A stretch of 64,000 nucleotides of DNA from Pantanalinema sp. (GTDB taxonomy: Bacteria > Cyanobacteriota > Sericytochromatia > S15B-MN24 > UBA4093). Location: contig DATNQI010000096.1 in NCBI GenBank assembly GCA_036704125.1, positions 62,001-126,000 on the forward strand, written 5' to 3'. Each line of letters opens with the position of its first letter. Position 1 is the stretch's first letter. The notes beneath the pieces are model-generated. The model was not told where the DNA came from. It searched no databases and saw only the letters and a list, made by a program, of their open reading frames with translations. Positions 1-10,369 of this stretch are shown here, piece after piece. Both the position numbers and the translations under genes were made by a program.

Positions 1-1098
1 GGCGTGCTCGCCAAGATTCTCCACCAGGCAGGCGAGGACGTGCCGGTGGGCGAGGTCATCGCGATCATCGCCCAGCCCGGCGAGAAGGTCGAGGCTCCGG
101 CCGGCAAGGCGCAGGCTCCTGCGGCCAAGGCGGAGGCCGCTGCGGCGCCCGTGGCGCAGGCCACCGAGTACCCCGAAGGCCCCAGCCTCACGTATCCCAC
201 CGCGGCCCCCGTGCGCGAGGGCCGGCTCAAGTCGTCGCCCCTGGCGCGCAAGGTTGCGGCCGAGCGTCACCTCGATCTGGCCCAGATCCCGGGGACCGGC
301 CCCGGCGGCCGCATCGTGCGCAAAGACGTCGAGGCTGCGTCCTCTAGAGCCGCAGGCGCGCTCGCTCCGGCAGCGGCCGTCCGGGCCGCCGCCCCGGTGG
401 CGGTCGCTCGCGAGGACCGTCCCGTCACCCTGACGCGGATGCGCCAGGCGATCGCGCGCCGTCTCACCGAGAGCAAGGTGGCGGCTCCTCACTTCTACGT
501 GACCACCGCCGTCGACATGACCGAGGCGGTCGCGTTCCGGACCCAGTTCAACGCGGCGGTCTCGGCCGAGGAGAAGGCGTCCTACAACGACATGATCGTC
601 AAGGCCGTCGCCAAGGCCGCCCTCAAGTTCCCGGCGGTGAACGCCTCCTGGAACGAGACCGAGATCGTCGAGCGCGGCGCGGTCAACGTGGGGGTCGCGG
701 TGGCGCTGCCCGAGGGGCTCGTGGTCCCGGTGCTGCACGGGGCGGGCGACAAGTCGCTGCCTGCGATCGCCAGCGAGACCAAGGAGATCATCGCCCGGGC
801 CAAGGCCAACAAGCTCAAGCCCGAGGAGATGGGCGGCGGCACGATCACGGTGAGCAACCTCGGCTCGTTCGACGTCGAGAGCTTCACGGCGATCATCAAC
901 CCGCCCGAGTCGGCCATCCTCGCCATCGGCTCCATCAAGAAGGAGCCCGTGGTGGACGCCAAGGACCAGCTCCAGATCCGTTCGATCATGCGCATCACCA
1001 TGTCGAGCGACCACCGGGTCATCGACGGGGCGCTGGCCGCGCAGTTCCTCGCCGAGGTCAAGCGCCTGCTCCAGACCCCGATGCTGCTGCTCATCTAA
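1..1098 (+). CDS. pdhC: Dihydrolipoamide acetyltransferase (E2) of pyruvate dehydrogenase, 5' end missing
   Basis: E2 core of a 2-oxo acid dehydrogenase complex; it transfers acetyl groups from lipoyl arms to CoA in the cytoplasm. The gene is open from the first base, so the true start and the lipoylated lysine lie upstream of the window. The visible protein holds the tail of a lipoyl domain (about residues 1-30), an Ala/Pro-rich linker, an E1/E3-binding domain (about 76-112, SSPLARKVA then GTGPGGRI) and the acyltransferase domain. The catalytic motif HRVIDG has His338 and Asp342. lpdA follows after 18 nt, which supports pyruvate (acetoin less likely) as substrate. The substrate is inferred from this context, because the E1 genes are outside. 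Confidence 0.93.
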   Translation, partial: GVLAKILHQAGEDVPVGEVIAIIAQPGEKVEAPAGKAQAPAAKAEAAAAPVAQATEYPEGPSLTYPTAAPVREGRLKSSPLARKVAAERHLDLAQIPGTGPGGRIVRKDVEAASSRAAGALAPAAAVRAAAPVAVAREDRPVTLTRMRQAIARRLTESKVAAPHFYVTTAVDMTEAVAFRTQFNAAVSAEEKASYNDMIVKAVAKAALKFPAVNASWNETEIVERGAVNVGVAVALPEGLVVPVLHGAGDKSLPAIASETKEIIARAKANKLKPEEMGGGTITVSNLGSFDVESFTAIINPPESAILAIGSIKKEPVVDAKDQLQIRSIMRITMSSDHRVIDGALAAQFLAEVKRLLQTPMLLLI

Positions 1099-1116
1099 GC
1101 GACGAGGAAATACGAC

Positions 1117-2499
<1,383 letters not shown>

Positions 2500-2523
2500 C
2501 GCGCCTCCTGGTGAATTGAGCGG

Positions 2524-2552
2524 CCCGCACCCCGAGGGGTGCGGGTTTTTTT
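2524..2552 (+). terminator. Rho-independent terminator of the pdh operon
   Basis: A perfect 10-bp stem CCCGCACCCC/GGGGTGCGGG with a 2-nt GA loop is followed directly by seven T residues. It lies 25 nt after the lpdA stop, in the sense direction. Confidence 0.93.
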
Positions 2553-2635
2553 CATGGGCCGCATGAGCGGGTGTTTCAGGATGGCCACCAAGCGGGCATA
2601 TTGCACTTGGATGACTGGGCGGAGGGGGGATCAGG

Positions 2636-3817
2636 ATGCGAGCGAGGCGCTTGAGCTGGTGGGGGGCCATGACCCCCCTGATGCTTGCGATCGCGGCATG
2701 TGCCGGGCAGGGGCCGACGGCGGGCGTCGGCACGAGCATCGCGAACGGTTACAGCCGCAAGCCGACCGCCATCGCCACCCCCACCCTCTCGAACGGCAAG
2801 AACTCGGGAAGCACCGGCGGCAGCGGCACCTACAGCCGGGGGAGCGGCTCCGGCGGTGGCGGAACCGGCGTGATCGCGACGCCCACTCCGCGCCCCATCG
2901 CCCCGCTGCGCGCGCGGGTCACCCTCACCAGCGCCTCGGCCCCCCCCGGTCAATGGGCCAACAGGGGCATGCTCAATCCGCCCGTGCGCGTCTACCTGAC
3001 GCCGAACGACGAGCGCCTCCCCCCCGACTTCGTCTACATGAACTCGGAAGGGGTGATGGAGTACCCTGATCTGCCTGCGGGCTCCTATCACCTCGTCTAC
3101 AACGACGGCCAGCTCGATAGCTACGGCCTGCCCGATGCCATGGGGCGCAGCCGCCTCGACATGGTGGGCTTCTACGTCTCGGAGGTCGTGCGCATCGACG
3201 AGTTCTCGCGCCCGGCCAACGATCGCTTCGAGTTCAAGACCGACCTCCACTGGGAGACTCAGGCATTTCCCTTCCACTGGGATCTGCGGACGAGCGTCGA
3301 AGGCCACAACCCCGGTGAGTTCATCTCCTATCAGGATCGCTTCAACGTCAAGGCGCGCGAGTACGCGGGCCTCGATGCGGGCGCGGTGCCGGACGCCGGC
3401 AAGCGCGCCATGTACCGCTTCGTGGTCTTCCAGTACGACTCGAGCCGCAAGCCCCTCTGGTATTCCGCCTGGACCGAGCCGGACGCGAACACGGGCATGG
3501 TCTCGGTCCCATGGAACGGCTACACCAGCGACGGGAGCGGCCCCGCGAACATGCCGGACGAGAACGATTCGCGCAATTCCCGCCTGAGGGAGGGGGCGTA
3601 CTACTTCGCCGTCCAGTTCTGCCAGAAGGGCCCGAACGGCGTCATGCGCTTTCCCGAGTACACCACCAACATCCGCGCCCACGACAGGCAGGGCAGCAAG
3701 TTCATCAACAACTTCTACGGCGCCTCGCAGTTCTACGCCTTCACCCTCAAGCAAGGCGTCAAGCCCTCGGCGTCGCCATCCCCTTCCCCCACCGCCTCGC
3801 CCTCGGCGACGCCCTGA
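2636..3817 (+). CDS. Lipoprotein of unknown function with Ser/Pro-rich tail
   Basis: Not recognised. The 393 aa begin with a lipoprotein signal peptide (MRARRLSWWGAM, hydrophobic core, lipobox AIAAC), so the mature protein is probably lipidated and outside the inner membrane. A Gly/Ser-rich linker (about residues 45-85) leads into a globular part rich in Tyr, Phe and Asp. The C-terminus ends in a low-complexity Ser/Pro/Thr/Ala run typical of a surface linker. The ATG has a GGAGGGG purine run about 10 nt upstream. It sits between the pdh terminator and the glycolate oxidase operon, and nothing links it to either. No catalytic motif was seen. Confidence 0.75.
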   Translation: MRARRLSWWGAMTPLMLAIAACAGQGPTAGVGTSIANGYSRKPTAIATPTLSNGKNSGSTGGSGTYSRGSGSGGGGTGVIATPTPRPIAPLRARVTLTSASAPPGQWANRGMLNPPVRVYLTPNDERLPPDFVYMNSEGVMEYPDLPAGSYHLVYNDGQLDSYGLPDAMGRSRLDMVGFYVSEVVRIDEFSRPANDRFEFKTDLHWETQAFPFHWDLRTSVEGHNPGEFISYQDRFNVKAREYAGLDAGAVPDAGKRAMYRFVVFQYDSSRKPLWYSAWTEPDANTGMVSVPWNGYTSDGSGPANMPDENDSRNSRLREGAYYFAVQFCQKGPNGVMRFPEYTTNIRAHDRQGSKFINNFYGASQFYAFTLKQGVKPSASPSPSPTASPSATP

Positions 3818-3832
3818 CGGGGCAATCTGCGC

Positions 3833-3838
3833 TAGAAT
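3833..3838 (+). promoter_or_regulatory. -10 box for a likely leaderless glc transcript
   Basis: TAGAAT ends 6 nt before the ATG of the 42-aa gene, so a start point 6-7 nt downstream of the box would fall on the ATG itself. No Shine-Dalgarno lies between them. No convincing -35 box was seen. It is similar in layout to the boxes before 26508, 51889 and 61239. Confidence 0.5.
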
Positions 3839-3844
3839 AGGCTC

Positions 3845-3973
3845 ATGGACACCCTCTTGAAATTCTCGCTCTGGGCGCTGTACGCCATCGCCCCTCTTGG
3901 AGCCATCTCGGCGATCGTGGTCGGAGTCGGCCTGGTGCGCGGGCACCTTGACGCCAAGCGAGACGGCGCGTGA
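3845..3973 (+). CDS. 42-aa single-pass membrane peptide coupled to glcD
   Basis: A short gene whose product has one hydrophobic segment (about residues 8-31, FSLWALYAIAPLGAISAIVV) and a charged tail ending KRDGA. Its TGA stop overlaps the GTG start of glcD in the string GTGA, which suggests translational coupling. There is no ribosome site, but a -10 box sits 6 nt upstream of the ATG, so it may be read from a leaderless mRNA and serve to deliver ribosomes to glcD. It could also anchor the peripheral glycolate oxidase to the membrane. Both roles are inference, and no homologue is recognised. Confidence 0.55.
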   Translation: MDTLLKFSLWALYAIAPLGAISAIVVGVGLVRGHLDAKRDGA

Positions 3974-5403
3974 CGCGCGACGCGCTCGTCGCCTCGCTGG
4001 TCGCCATCTGCGGCCGCGACGCGGTCCTGCACCGGCCCGAGGAGCTACTGGCCTACGATTGCGATGCCTTCACCCTCGAGCGCAGCGCTCCCGGGGTGGT
4101 GGTGCTGCCGATCTCGACCGAGCAGGTCGCAGGAGTCGTCAGGCTCTGCCACGCCCGGGGGATCCCCTTCGTCCCGCGCGGGGCGGGCACCGGGCTCTCC
4201 GGAGGGTGTCTCTCGAGCCCGGGCGGCGTGATGATCGCCCTGACCCGCATGACGCGGATCATGGACCTGGACTTGCGCAACCGCCGCGCCACGGTCGAGG
4301 CGGGGCTGGTCAACCTTCGCCTCACCCAGGCGAGCACCCCCGACGGCCTCTGCTATGCGCCCGATCCGAGCAGCCAGATGGCCTGTACCATCGGCGGCAA
4401 CGTGGCCGAGAACTCGGGCGGCCCGCACACCCTCAAGTACGGGGTCACGACCAACCACGTCCTGGGGCTGGAGGTGGTCCTGCCCGACGGTGAAGTCGTC
4501 TGGCTCGGCGGCCAGACCGATGACGCGGCGGGGTACGACCTGCGCGGGCTGATGGTCGGCTCCGAGGGCACCTTCGGGGTCGTGACCCAGGCGGTCGTGC
4601 GCCTGGTGCCCATCGCGCCCGGCGTGCGGACGATGCTCGCGGTCTTCGGCACGGTCGAGGCGGCCTCCGAGGCGGTGAGCGCGCTGATCGCGGCGGGAGT
4701 CTTGCCAGCGGCCCTCGAGATGATGGACCGGATGATCATCCAGGCGGTCGAGGCCGCCTTCGGCCTGGGGCTGCCGCAAGACGCGGAGGCGGTCCTCATC
4801 GTGGAGCTCGACGGCCTTGAGGCGGGCCTCGAACGCGCGGCGCACGAGGCGGTCGCGATCCTGAACGCTCACGGCGCGCGCGAGGTTCGCCTCGCTCAGG
4901 ACGAGGCGGAGCGGTCGCGCCTCTGGCTGGCCCGCAAGAAGGCCGTCGGCTGCGTCGGGCGCCTCGCGCCGAGCAAGGTGACGCAGGACGGGGTGATCCC
5001 GCGATCGCAGCTGCCCCCGGTGTTGCGACGAATCGCGGAGATCGCCATGCGTCACCGGGTGCGGATCGCGAACGTCTTCCATGCGGGCGACGGCAACCTG
5101 CATCCCATCATCCTCTTCGACGAGAAGGATCCCGACCAGGTGCGCCGGGTCTGGGCGGCGGGCCAGGAGATCCTCGAGGCCTGCCTCGACGTCGGGGGAT
5201 CCATCACCGGAGAGCACGGGATCGGGGTCGAGAAGCGCGACATGATGCCGCGCATGTTCACCGAGGCCGACCTGGACCTGATGCGCCGCGTCCGGGACGT
5301 CTTCAATCCGGAAGGGCTCTGCAACCCGGGCAAGCTCTTGCCTACGGCCAAGAGCTGCGTCGAGACGACCCGGCGCGGGCGCTCCAGCGAGGCCACCCGA
5401 TGA
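3970..5403 (+). CDS. glcD: Glycolate oxidase subunit GlcD (FAD-linked)
   Basis: Catalytic flavin subunit of the GlcDEF glycolate dehydrogenase, which oxidises glycolate (and often D-lactate) to glyoxylate and passes electrons to the respiratory chain. The 477-aa protein has the VAO-type FAD domain (PRGAGTGLSGG near residue 70, then CTIGGNVAENSGG) and the FAD-linked oxidase C-terminal domain with HAGDGNLHP and GSITGEHGIGVEK. The GTG start overlaps the stop of the small membrane gene. The stop overlaps the glcE start in ATGA. The order D-E-F is that of known glycolate oxidase operons. Its product glyoxylate could feed the malate synthase gene at 37 kb. Confidence 0.95.
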   Translation: MTRDALVASLVAICGRDAVLHRPEELLAYDCDAFTLERSAPGVVVLPISTEQVAGVVRLCHARGIPFVPRGAGTGLSGGCLSSPGGVMIALTRMTRIMDLDLRNRRATVEAGLVNLRLTQASTPDGLCYAPDPSSQMACTIGGNVAENSGGPHTLKYGVTTNHVLGLEVVLPDGEVVWLGGQTDDAAGYDLRGLMVGSEGTFGVVTQAVVRLVPIAPGVRTMLAVFGTVEAASEAVSALIAAGVLPAALEMMDRMIIQAVEAAFGLGLPQDAEAVLIVELDGLEAGLERAAHEAVAILNAHGAREVRLAQDEAERSRLWLARKKAVGCVGRLAPSKVTQDGVIPRSQLPPVLRRIAEIAMRHRVRIANVFHAGDGNLHPIILFDEKDPDQVRRVWAAGQEILEACLDVGGSITGEHGIGVEKRDMMPRMFTEADLDLMRRVRDVFNPEGLCNPGKLLPTAKSCVETTRRGRSSEATR

Positions 5404-6581
5404 CGCGCCTCATCGTCCCCGAGGACCTCTTCGCGCTCGCCGAGGCCATGCGCGAGGCTTCCGGCGAGGCGGCGGCCGTCGAGATCGCGGGCCTCGGCGA
5501 GCGCGCGACCTGGGGCAACCCACTGCCCGAGGACCGGATCGCCATTTCGACCGCGCGTCTGACGGGGGTAGTGGACTACGCCCCCGACGACATGGTGGTG
5601 AGCGCCGAGGCGGGGCTCTCGCTTGCCGCGCTGAACGACCTGCTCTCGGCCCGGGGGCAGGTGTTGCCCCTCGAGGTCCCCTTCCCGGAGCGAACCACGC
5701 TCGGCGGGCTCGTCGCCGCGGCCCCGGTGCCGCTCGCTCGCTCCGGCTACGGGCTGGTGAGGGACTGGCTGCTCGGGCTCGAGGTGGCCACGAGCGAAGG
5801 AGCGCTCGTCAAGAGCGGTGCGCGGGTGGTCAAGAGCGTCGCGGGCTACGACCTGTGCAAGCTGTACGCGGGTAGCCTGGGGACGCTGGGCGCGATCGCC
5901 CGCGTGACCTTCAGGGTCCGCCCCGTCCCCGAGACCCATTCCCTGCTTTCCGCGCGCTGGACGGATGCCGCCGGGGCCGAAACGGCCCTCGCCGCCATCC
6001 AGACGACCGCCCTCGATCCTGCCCTTGCGATCCTGCGCTGCGGCCGGGGCGGCTTCGAGCTCGTCGTCGGCTTCGACGGCAGCCACGAGACGGTGGCCTG
6101 GCAATGCGCCGAGGCGGCTCGCCTGCTAGGGGCCCTGGGCGGTGCGATCAGCGAGCCGCAAGCGGGTGAGGGGGCCGCGAGCCGGCGCGCTGCGCTGCGC
6201 GACGCCCTCGCCGGCTCACCCGAAGCCTCTCTCGTGGCGCGAGTCTCGGTCCTTCCCTCCGAGCTGCTCCGATTCGCCTGCGAGGCGCGGGCCGAGGGCG
6301 AGGCTCTCGGCGTCTGGTGCGAGGCGATCGCGCAGGCGCAGCAGGGGACCCTCTGGCTCTCGGCCGAGGGCGGCGACTGGCTCGGCTGGGTCGAGGCCCA
6401 GAGGACCCGGGCGCACGCGCTTGGCGGGAGCCTGGTCATCGAGCGCAGCCCTGCACCCGAGCGCCTCGACGCCCTCGGACTCGACGGCACACCGCTTGCG
6501 CTGATGCGCCGCCTCAAGGCCAGCCTGGACCCCTCGGGGTGCCTGGCCCCCGGCCGCCTCTGGCCCCTGAGCGTGGAGTGA
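5400..6581 (+). CDS. glcE: Glycolate oxidase FAD-binding subunit GlcE
   Basis: Second flavin-binding subunit of glycolate dehydrogenase; 393 aa, close to the usual size. It carries a PCMH-type FAD-binding domain (VVDYAPDDMVVSAEAGLSLA, then TLGGLVAAAPVP) and the motif VKSVAGYDLCKLYAGSLGTL typical of GlcE. The start is fixed by the 4-nt ATGA overlap with glcD. The complex is inactive without this subunit in characterised bacteria. The C-terminal half is Ala/Leu-rich and less conserved. Confidence 0.92.
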   Translation: MTRLIVPEDLFALAEAMREASGEAAAVEIAGLGERATWGNPLPEDRIAISTARLTGVVDYAPDDMVVSAEAGLSLAALNDLLSARGQVLPLEVPFPERTTLGGLVAAAPVPLARSGYGLVRDWLLGLEVATSEGALVKSGARVVKSVAGYDLCKLYAGSLGTLGAIARVTFRVRPVPETHSLLSARWTDAAGAETALAAIQTTALDPALAILRCGRGGFELVVGFDGSHETVAWQCAEAARLLGALGGAISEPQAGEGAASRRAALRDALAGSPEASLVARVSVLPSELLRFACEARAEGEALGVWCEAIAQAQQGTLWLSAEGGDWLGWVEAQRTRAHALGGSLVIERSPAPERLDALGLDGTPLALMRRLKASLDPSGCLAPGRLWPLSVE

Positions 6582-6585
6582 CCCC

Positions 6586-7824
6586 ATGGACCATGCCGAT
6601 CTCAAGCACGAGCTCACCCTGCTCACGGAGGCGTGCATCCACTGCGGCCTCTGCCTCGAGTCGTGCCCGACCTACGCCCTCAAGAAGAGCGAGCCCGACT
6701 CCCCGCGCGGCCGGATCCACCTGATGAAGGCCCTCCTGGACGGCGGCCTGGACCCGGCCGCCGACGTTTACGGTCCCCTGGACCGTTGCCTGGGCTGCCG
6801 CGCCTGCGAGACCGCTTGCCCGTCGAGCGTGAAATACGGCCACCTGTTGGAGGCCGTGCGCGCCGACTTCGAGGCGCCGCATCGCGCCAGGAGCGGCGCA
6901 CGCCGCGCCTGGGGCTTCATGCTCGACCATGTCCTGCCGTACGCCCGACGGATCTCGTTCCTGACGCTCCCGTTGCGCCTGGCTCCGGGGGCAGTGCGGG
7001 CACTGCGCCCCCTGCTCCCGGCGATGCTGGGTCGCCAGCTTGATCTGCTCGGGACCCCCATGAGGCAGGGGGATCCCATCCCCGAGTGGACCCCCGCGCG
7101 CGGGCAGCGAAGGGGCAAGGTCGCCTTCCTCGCCGGGTGCGTGATGGATGCGCTGTACCGTCCGGCCAACCGCGCCACGGTCCGCATGCTGGCTCGCGCG
7201 GGCTACGACGTCTGGGTCCCCCCCGATCAAGGCTGCTGCGGCGCCCTGCACATGCACGAAGGCGATCGCGCCCGGGCGATCGCCTTCGCGCGCCACAACG
7301 TGGACGCCTTCTCGGCAGTGCCCGAGCTGACGGCGGTGATCGCGAACTCGGCCGGCTGCGGGGCGGCCATGAAGGAGTACGGCAGCTGGCTGAGCGAGGC
7401 CAGCGCGTTCGCGGCCAGGGTCAAGGACGTGAGCGAGTTCCTGGCCGAGGTGGGGATCCCTGCGCCCACGCGGGCGGTCGCCTCGCGTGCCGCCTACCAC
7501 GAGCCGTGCCACCTGACCCACGGCCAGCGGATCAAGGACGCCCCGCGCCGCCTGCTCGAGCAGGTGCCGGGCCTCACCCTCGTGCCGCTCGCCGAATCCG
7601 ACTGGTGCTGTGGCGGGGCGGGATCCTACACGGTCCTCCAGCCCGAGAGTTCCGATCGGTTGCTCGCGCGCAAGCTGGACCACCTGGAGGCCTCGGGCGC
7701 CGAGCTCATCGTGACCGGCAACCCCTCGTGCCTCATGCAGCTCGACATGGGCCTGCGGCAGCGGAAGAAAACGACCCCCATGCTGCACACCGTCGAGGTC
7801 CTGGACCGCGCCTATGAAAGCTAG
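6586..7824 (+). CDS. glcF: Glycolate oxidase iron-sulfur subunit GlcF
   Basis: Electron-transfer subunit of glycolate dehydrogenase, 412 aa. Two 4Fe-4S motifs lie near the N-terminus: CIHCGLCLESCP from Cys17 and CLGCRACETACP from Cys68. Two CCG-type cysteine-rich domains follow (GCCGALHMH, then YHEPCHLTH with SDWCCGGAG). These domains are shared with heterodisulfide reductase-type proteins. The ATG follows the glcE stop by 4 nt, with GGAG inside the glcE end as ribosome site. No terminator is obvious before the next gene. Confidence 0.95.
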   Translation: MDHADLKHELTLLTEACIHCGLCLESCPTYALKKSEPDSPRGRIHLMKALLDGGLDPAADVYGPLDRCLGCRACETACPSSVKYGHLLEAVRADFEAPHRARSGARRAWGFMLDHVLPYARRISFLTLPLRLAPGAVRALRPLLPAMLGRQLDLLGTPMRQGDPIPEWTPARGQRRGKVAFLAGCVMDALYRPANRATVRMLARAGYDVWVPPDQGCCGALHMHEGDRARAIAFARHNVDAFSAVPELTAVIANSAGCGAAMKEYGSWLSEASAFAARVKDVSEFLAEVGIPAPTRAVASRAAYHEPCHLTHGQRIKDAPRRLLEQVPGLTLVPLAESDWCCGGAGSYTVLQPESSDRLLARKLDHLEASGAELIVTGNPSCLMQLDMGLRQRKKTTPMLHTVEVLDRAYES

Positions 7825-7913
7825 CCGCCCTCGACCACCGTTAAGGAGTCGAACAAGCGTGGTACTTTACCATTAGCGCTTATTTGTCGGTCCGCTGCAA
7901 CGGAGGTCTCGCG

Positions 7914-9410
7914 ATGACGATGAACGGTGTCGGTCCACGGTTTGCCGACGCACTACCGAACAGGTATGCTGCCACCACCAATGCAGCCACCCAGCCCGTC
8001 GCATCCGAGCAGGTTGCCCCGCAAGGCAAGCCCGCCGCGAAGGCGGATGCCGTTGACTCCGACCTTGCACAGGCCAAGGAGCAAGGAACCAAGAAGACCG
8101 CCGAGCAAGAGGCGCTCATCCAGGAGATGTTCCAGAAGGCCGACAAGAGTGCCGATGGGAAGGTCGATCTCAGCGAGTTCAACCAGATGGTGCAGAACTT
8201 CGCCAGCAAAGAGGGGATTCCCTTATCCGACGAGAAGACGTCCTCCAAGAACTTGAAGGCGAGCTTCGACACCCTCGACGCGAACGGCGACGGCAATCTC
8301 AACAAGGATGAGTTCGAGGTCCTGGTCACCAAGCAGCTCAAGCTCGAGCAAATCGCAAAGCCGCAGCAGGAGTCCGCCAGTGCCAAGACCGTCACCATCA
8401 AGGCAGGTGATACCCTCGCCAAGGTCGCCAGGGAAAATGGCCTCTCGCTTGACGAGCTGCGCGCGGCCAATCCCGACCTGTTCCAGAAGGGCAAGGATTC
8501 GGCCGGAAAGCTGCGCACTGCGGGTGGCGACCTGATCTATCCGGGCGACGCGATCAAGATCCCCGGCAAGGCCAAGCCTGCCGCCGAAGCGAAGCCCGCC
8601 GCCGAAACGAAGCCTGCGACCGAGCAGAAGCCGGACACCGGAGTGAAACCCGCAACCGAGCAGGATCCCGCCGTGAAGGCCGACGGCACCGAGAAGGCGC
8701 CTGAGGAGCCCGCGAAGCCCGTCCTCTCCGAGCAGGCCAGGAACGGTCGATCGCTGCTCGACGAGGCCGCCAAGGATCCCTCGTTCGTGCGGAAGTGGAC
8801 CGTCCAGGAGAAGGCCGACGTGCTTGCCTTCGCGCGGGACACGGCCATCGTCGGGATGGACAAGGCCTTCGACGAGAAGACCCCGCCCGCCGAGGCCGCC
8901 AAGGCCGTCAAGGGGATCGCAACGGCCATCGACGAGGTCAAGAAATTCGCCCAGCAGCACGGCATGTTCGACCTCGAGGGCGACGTCCGCGACATCGAGC
9001 AGCAGATCAAGCCCGATGCGCTGATGAAGCAAGCCGTCGACGGGGTGCAGGCCGACCTCGAGGCGCGCCTGGCCGCCAAGACGGGCAAGAAGGACTTCAA
9101 GATCGACTTCCTCGACGACATGAGCGACGACGACAAGCTCAAGCAGTTCGCCCTGATCGATTCCCTGCTCTCGGATTCCAGCTACGACGCCACCTGGAAG
9201 AAGTTCGACTCGATCGGCATCGACGTCTACGAGTCCAAGCGCGACGGCGCCAAGGACAACCTCAAGGGCTACGTCGAGGTCGAGGGCGGCATGCTCAAGC
9301 TCAACAACCCCGGCAACGGCTGGGGCGGGGACGACGGCCTCAAGGACGTCGAGGTGGACAAGCAGCGCCGGGCGATGCAGCACCTGCGCGACACCGGCGA
9401 ACAGCCGTAA
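7914..9410 (+). CDS. EF-hand pair plus LysM protein, unknown role
   Basis: A 498-aa protein joining two canonical EF-hand loops (residues 77-88, starting DKSADGKVD, and 122-133, starting DANGDGNLN; all Ca2+ ligand positions are filled) with a LysM domain (about 157-218, AGDTLAKVARENGLS). A Lys/Ala/Pro/Glu repeat linker (about 222-255) and an acidic, Lys-rich C-terminal domain follow. LysM normally binds peptidoglycan, but no signal peptide or membrane segment is seen, so export by another route or a cytoplasmic role are both open. The start chosen is the ATG 7 nt after GGAGG; an upstream in-frame TTG is not favoured. A strong hairpin follows the gene. Confidence 0.8.
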   Translation: MTMNGVGPRFADALPNRYAATTNAATQPVASEQVAPQGKPAAKADAVDSDLAQAKEQGTKKTAEQEALIQEMFQKADKSADGKVDLSEFNQMVQNFASKEGIPLSDEKTSSKNLKASFDTLDANGDGNLNKDEFEVLVTKQLKLEQIAKPQQESASAKTVTIKAGDTLAKVARENGLSLDELRAANPDLFQKGKDSAGKLRTAGGDLIYPGDAIKIPGKAKPAAEAKPAAETKPATEQKPDTGVKPATEQDPAVKADGTEKAPEEPAKPVLSEQARNGRSLLDEAAKDPSFVRKWTVQEKADVLAFARDTAIVGMDKAFDEKTPPAEAAKAVKGIATAIDEVKKFAQQHGMFDLEGDVRDIEQQIKPDALMKQAVDGVQADLEARLAAKTGKKDFKIDFLDDMSDDDKLKQFALIDSLLSDSSYDATWKKFDSIGIDVYESKRDGAKDNLKGYVEVEGGMLKLNNPGNGWGGDDGLKDVEVDKQRRAMQHLRDTGEQP

Positions 9411-9425
9411 AACCAGCAAAGACGA

Positions 9426-9457
9426 GAAGGGGGCGGTTCGTTCGAACCGCCCCCTTC
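9426..9457 (+). terminator. Bidirectional hairpin between convergent genes
   Basis: A perfect 14-bp stem GAAGGGGGCGGTTC/GAACCGCCCCCTTC with a 4-nt loop lies in the 53 nt between two converging stops. It has no long T run on either side, so its efficiency is uncertain. Its position suggests it ends both transcripts. Confidence 0.7.
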
Positions 9458-9463
9458 GTCGCT

Positions 9464-10369
9464 TCAGTTCAGTGAGAAGCGCTCGGTGTAGTACTTGTTC
9501 AGCATCGAGAGCGCGAGGGTCATGGCGAACAGCGCCATGCCGATGGCGCTCGCGTAGCCCATGTTCAGGTTCTCGAAGGCCTGCTGGTACAGGTAGTAGA
9601 CCATGGTCGTGGTCGAGTCCAGGGGACCGCCCTTGGTCAGCACCCAGATCTCGGCGAACACCTTGAGGGCGTTGATGCACGAGATGATGCCCACCAGGCC
9701 CATCTGAGGCAGCATGAGCGGCAGGGTGAGGTACAGGTGGCGCTGGAAGCGCCCGGCGCCGTCCAGGTCCGCCGATTCGTAGATGTCGCGCGGGATCCCC
9801 TGGAGTCCCGCCAGGTAGATGACCATGTAGTAGCCGAGCCCCTTCCAGATCGTCACCGCCATCACCGCGCCCAGGGCGGTCTCGGGCAGGCTCAGCCAAG
9901 GCACCGGGTGCTGGAGCAGCCAGGGGAAGAGGGCCTCTGCGACGTAGTTGACGAGGCCGTTCTCGGCGTAGAGCCACTTCCAGGTGAGGCCGACCACCAC
10001 GATGGGGATGACGACCGGAAGGTAGTAGGCCGCCCGGAAGAAGCCGATGCCCCGCATGGGCACGTTGACCAGGATCGCGAGCAGCAGGGGCAGCACGACC
10101 AAGGGCGGCACCACGCCGAGCAGGTAGATCCAGGAGTTGACGAAGGCCTTGAGGAACAAGGGGTCGCGCGCGAGCGCCAGGTAGTTGTCCAGCCCGATCC
10201 ACCGGAACTGGGAGAGCAGGTCCGTGCTGGAGCCGAGGCTCACGTGGGTGAAGGAGGTCAGCACCGCCATCAGGGCGGGCAGGAACCAGAACACCCCCAG
10301 GATGAGCCCGGCCGGCGCGAGGAAGAGGAAGGGCGTCAGCTTCGCCCGGGATGAGGTGCGCGTGCTCAT
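9464..10369 (-). CDS. ABC sugar transporter permease (MalF/UgpA type)
   Basis: Inner-membrane channel subunit of a carbohydrate-uptake ABC transporter. The 301 aa have about six membrane segments, beginning TPFLFLAPAGLILGVFWFLP. The cytoplasmic EAA loop that contacts the ATPase reads YESADLDGAGRFQRHLYLTL. The ATG overlaps the stop of the binding-protein gene in ATGA, so the two are co-translated. An in-frame ATG 8 codons upstream lies inside the previous gene and is not needed. The partner MalG-type permease and the ATPase are not adjacent; transcription ends here at a hairpin. Confidence 0.92.
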   Translation of the reverse strand: MSTRTSSRAKLTPFLFLAPAGLILGVFWFLPALMAVLTSFTHVSLGSSTDLLSQFRWIGLDNYLALARDPLFLKAFVNSWIYLLGVVPPLVVLPLLLAILVNVPMRGIGFFRAAYYLPVVIPIVVVGLTWKWLYAENGLVNYVAEALFPWLLQHPVPWLSLPETALGAVMAVTIWKGLGYYMVIYLAGLQGIPRDIYESADLDGAGRFQRHLYLTLPLMLPQMGLVGIISCINALKVFAEIWVLTKGGPLDSTTTMVYYLYQQAFENLNMGYASAIGMALFAMTLALSMLNKYYTERFSLN

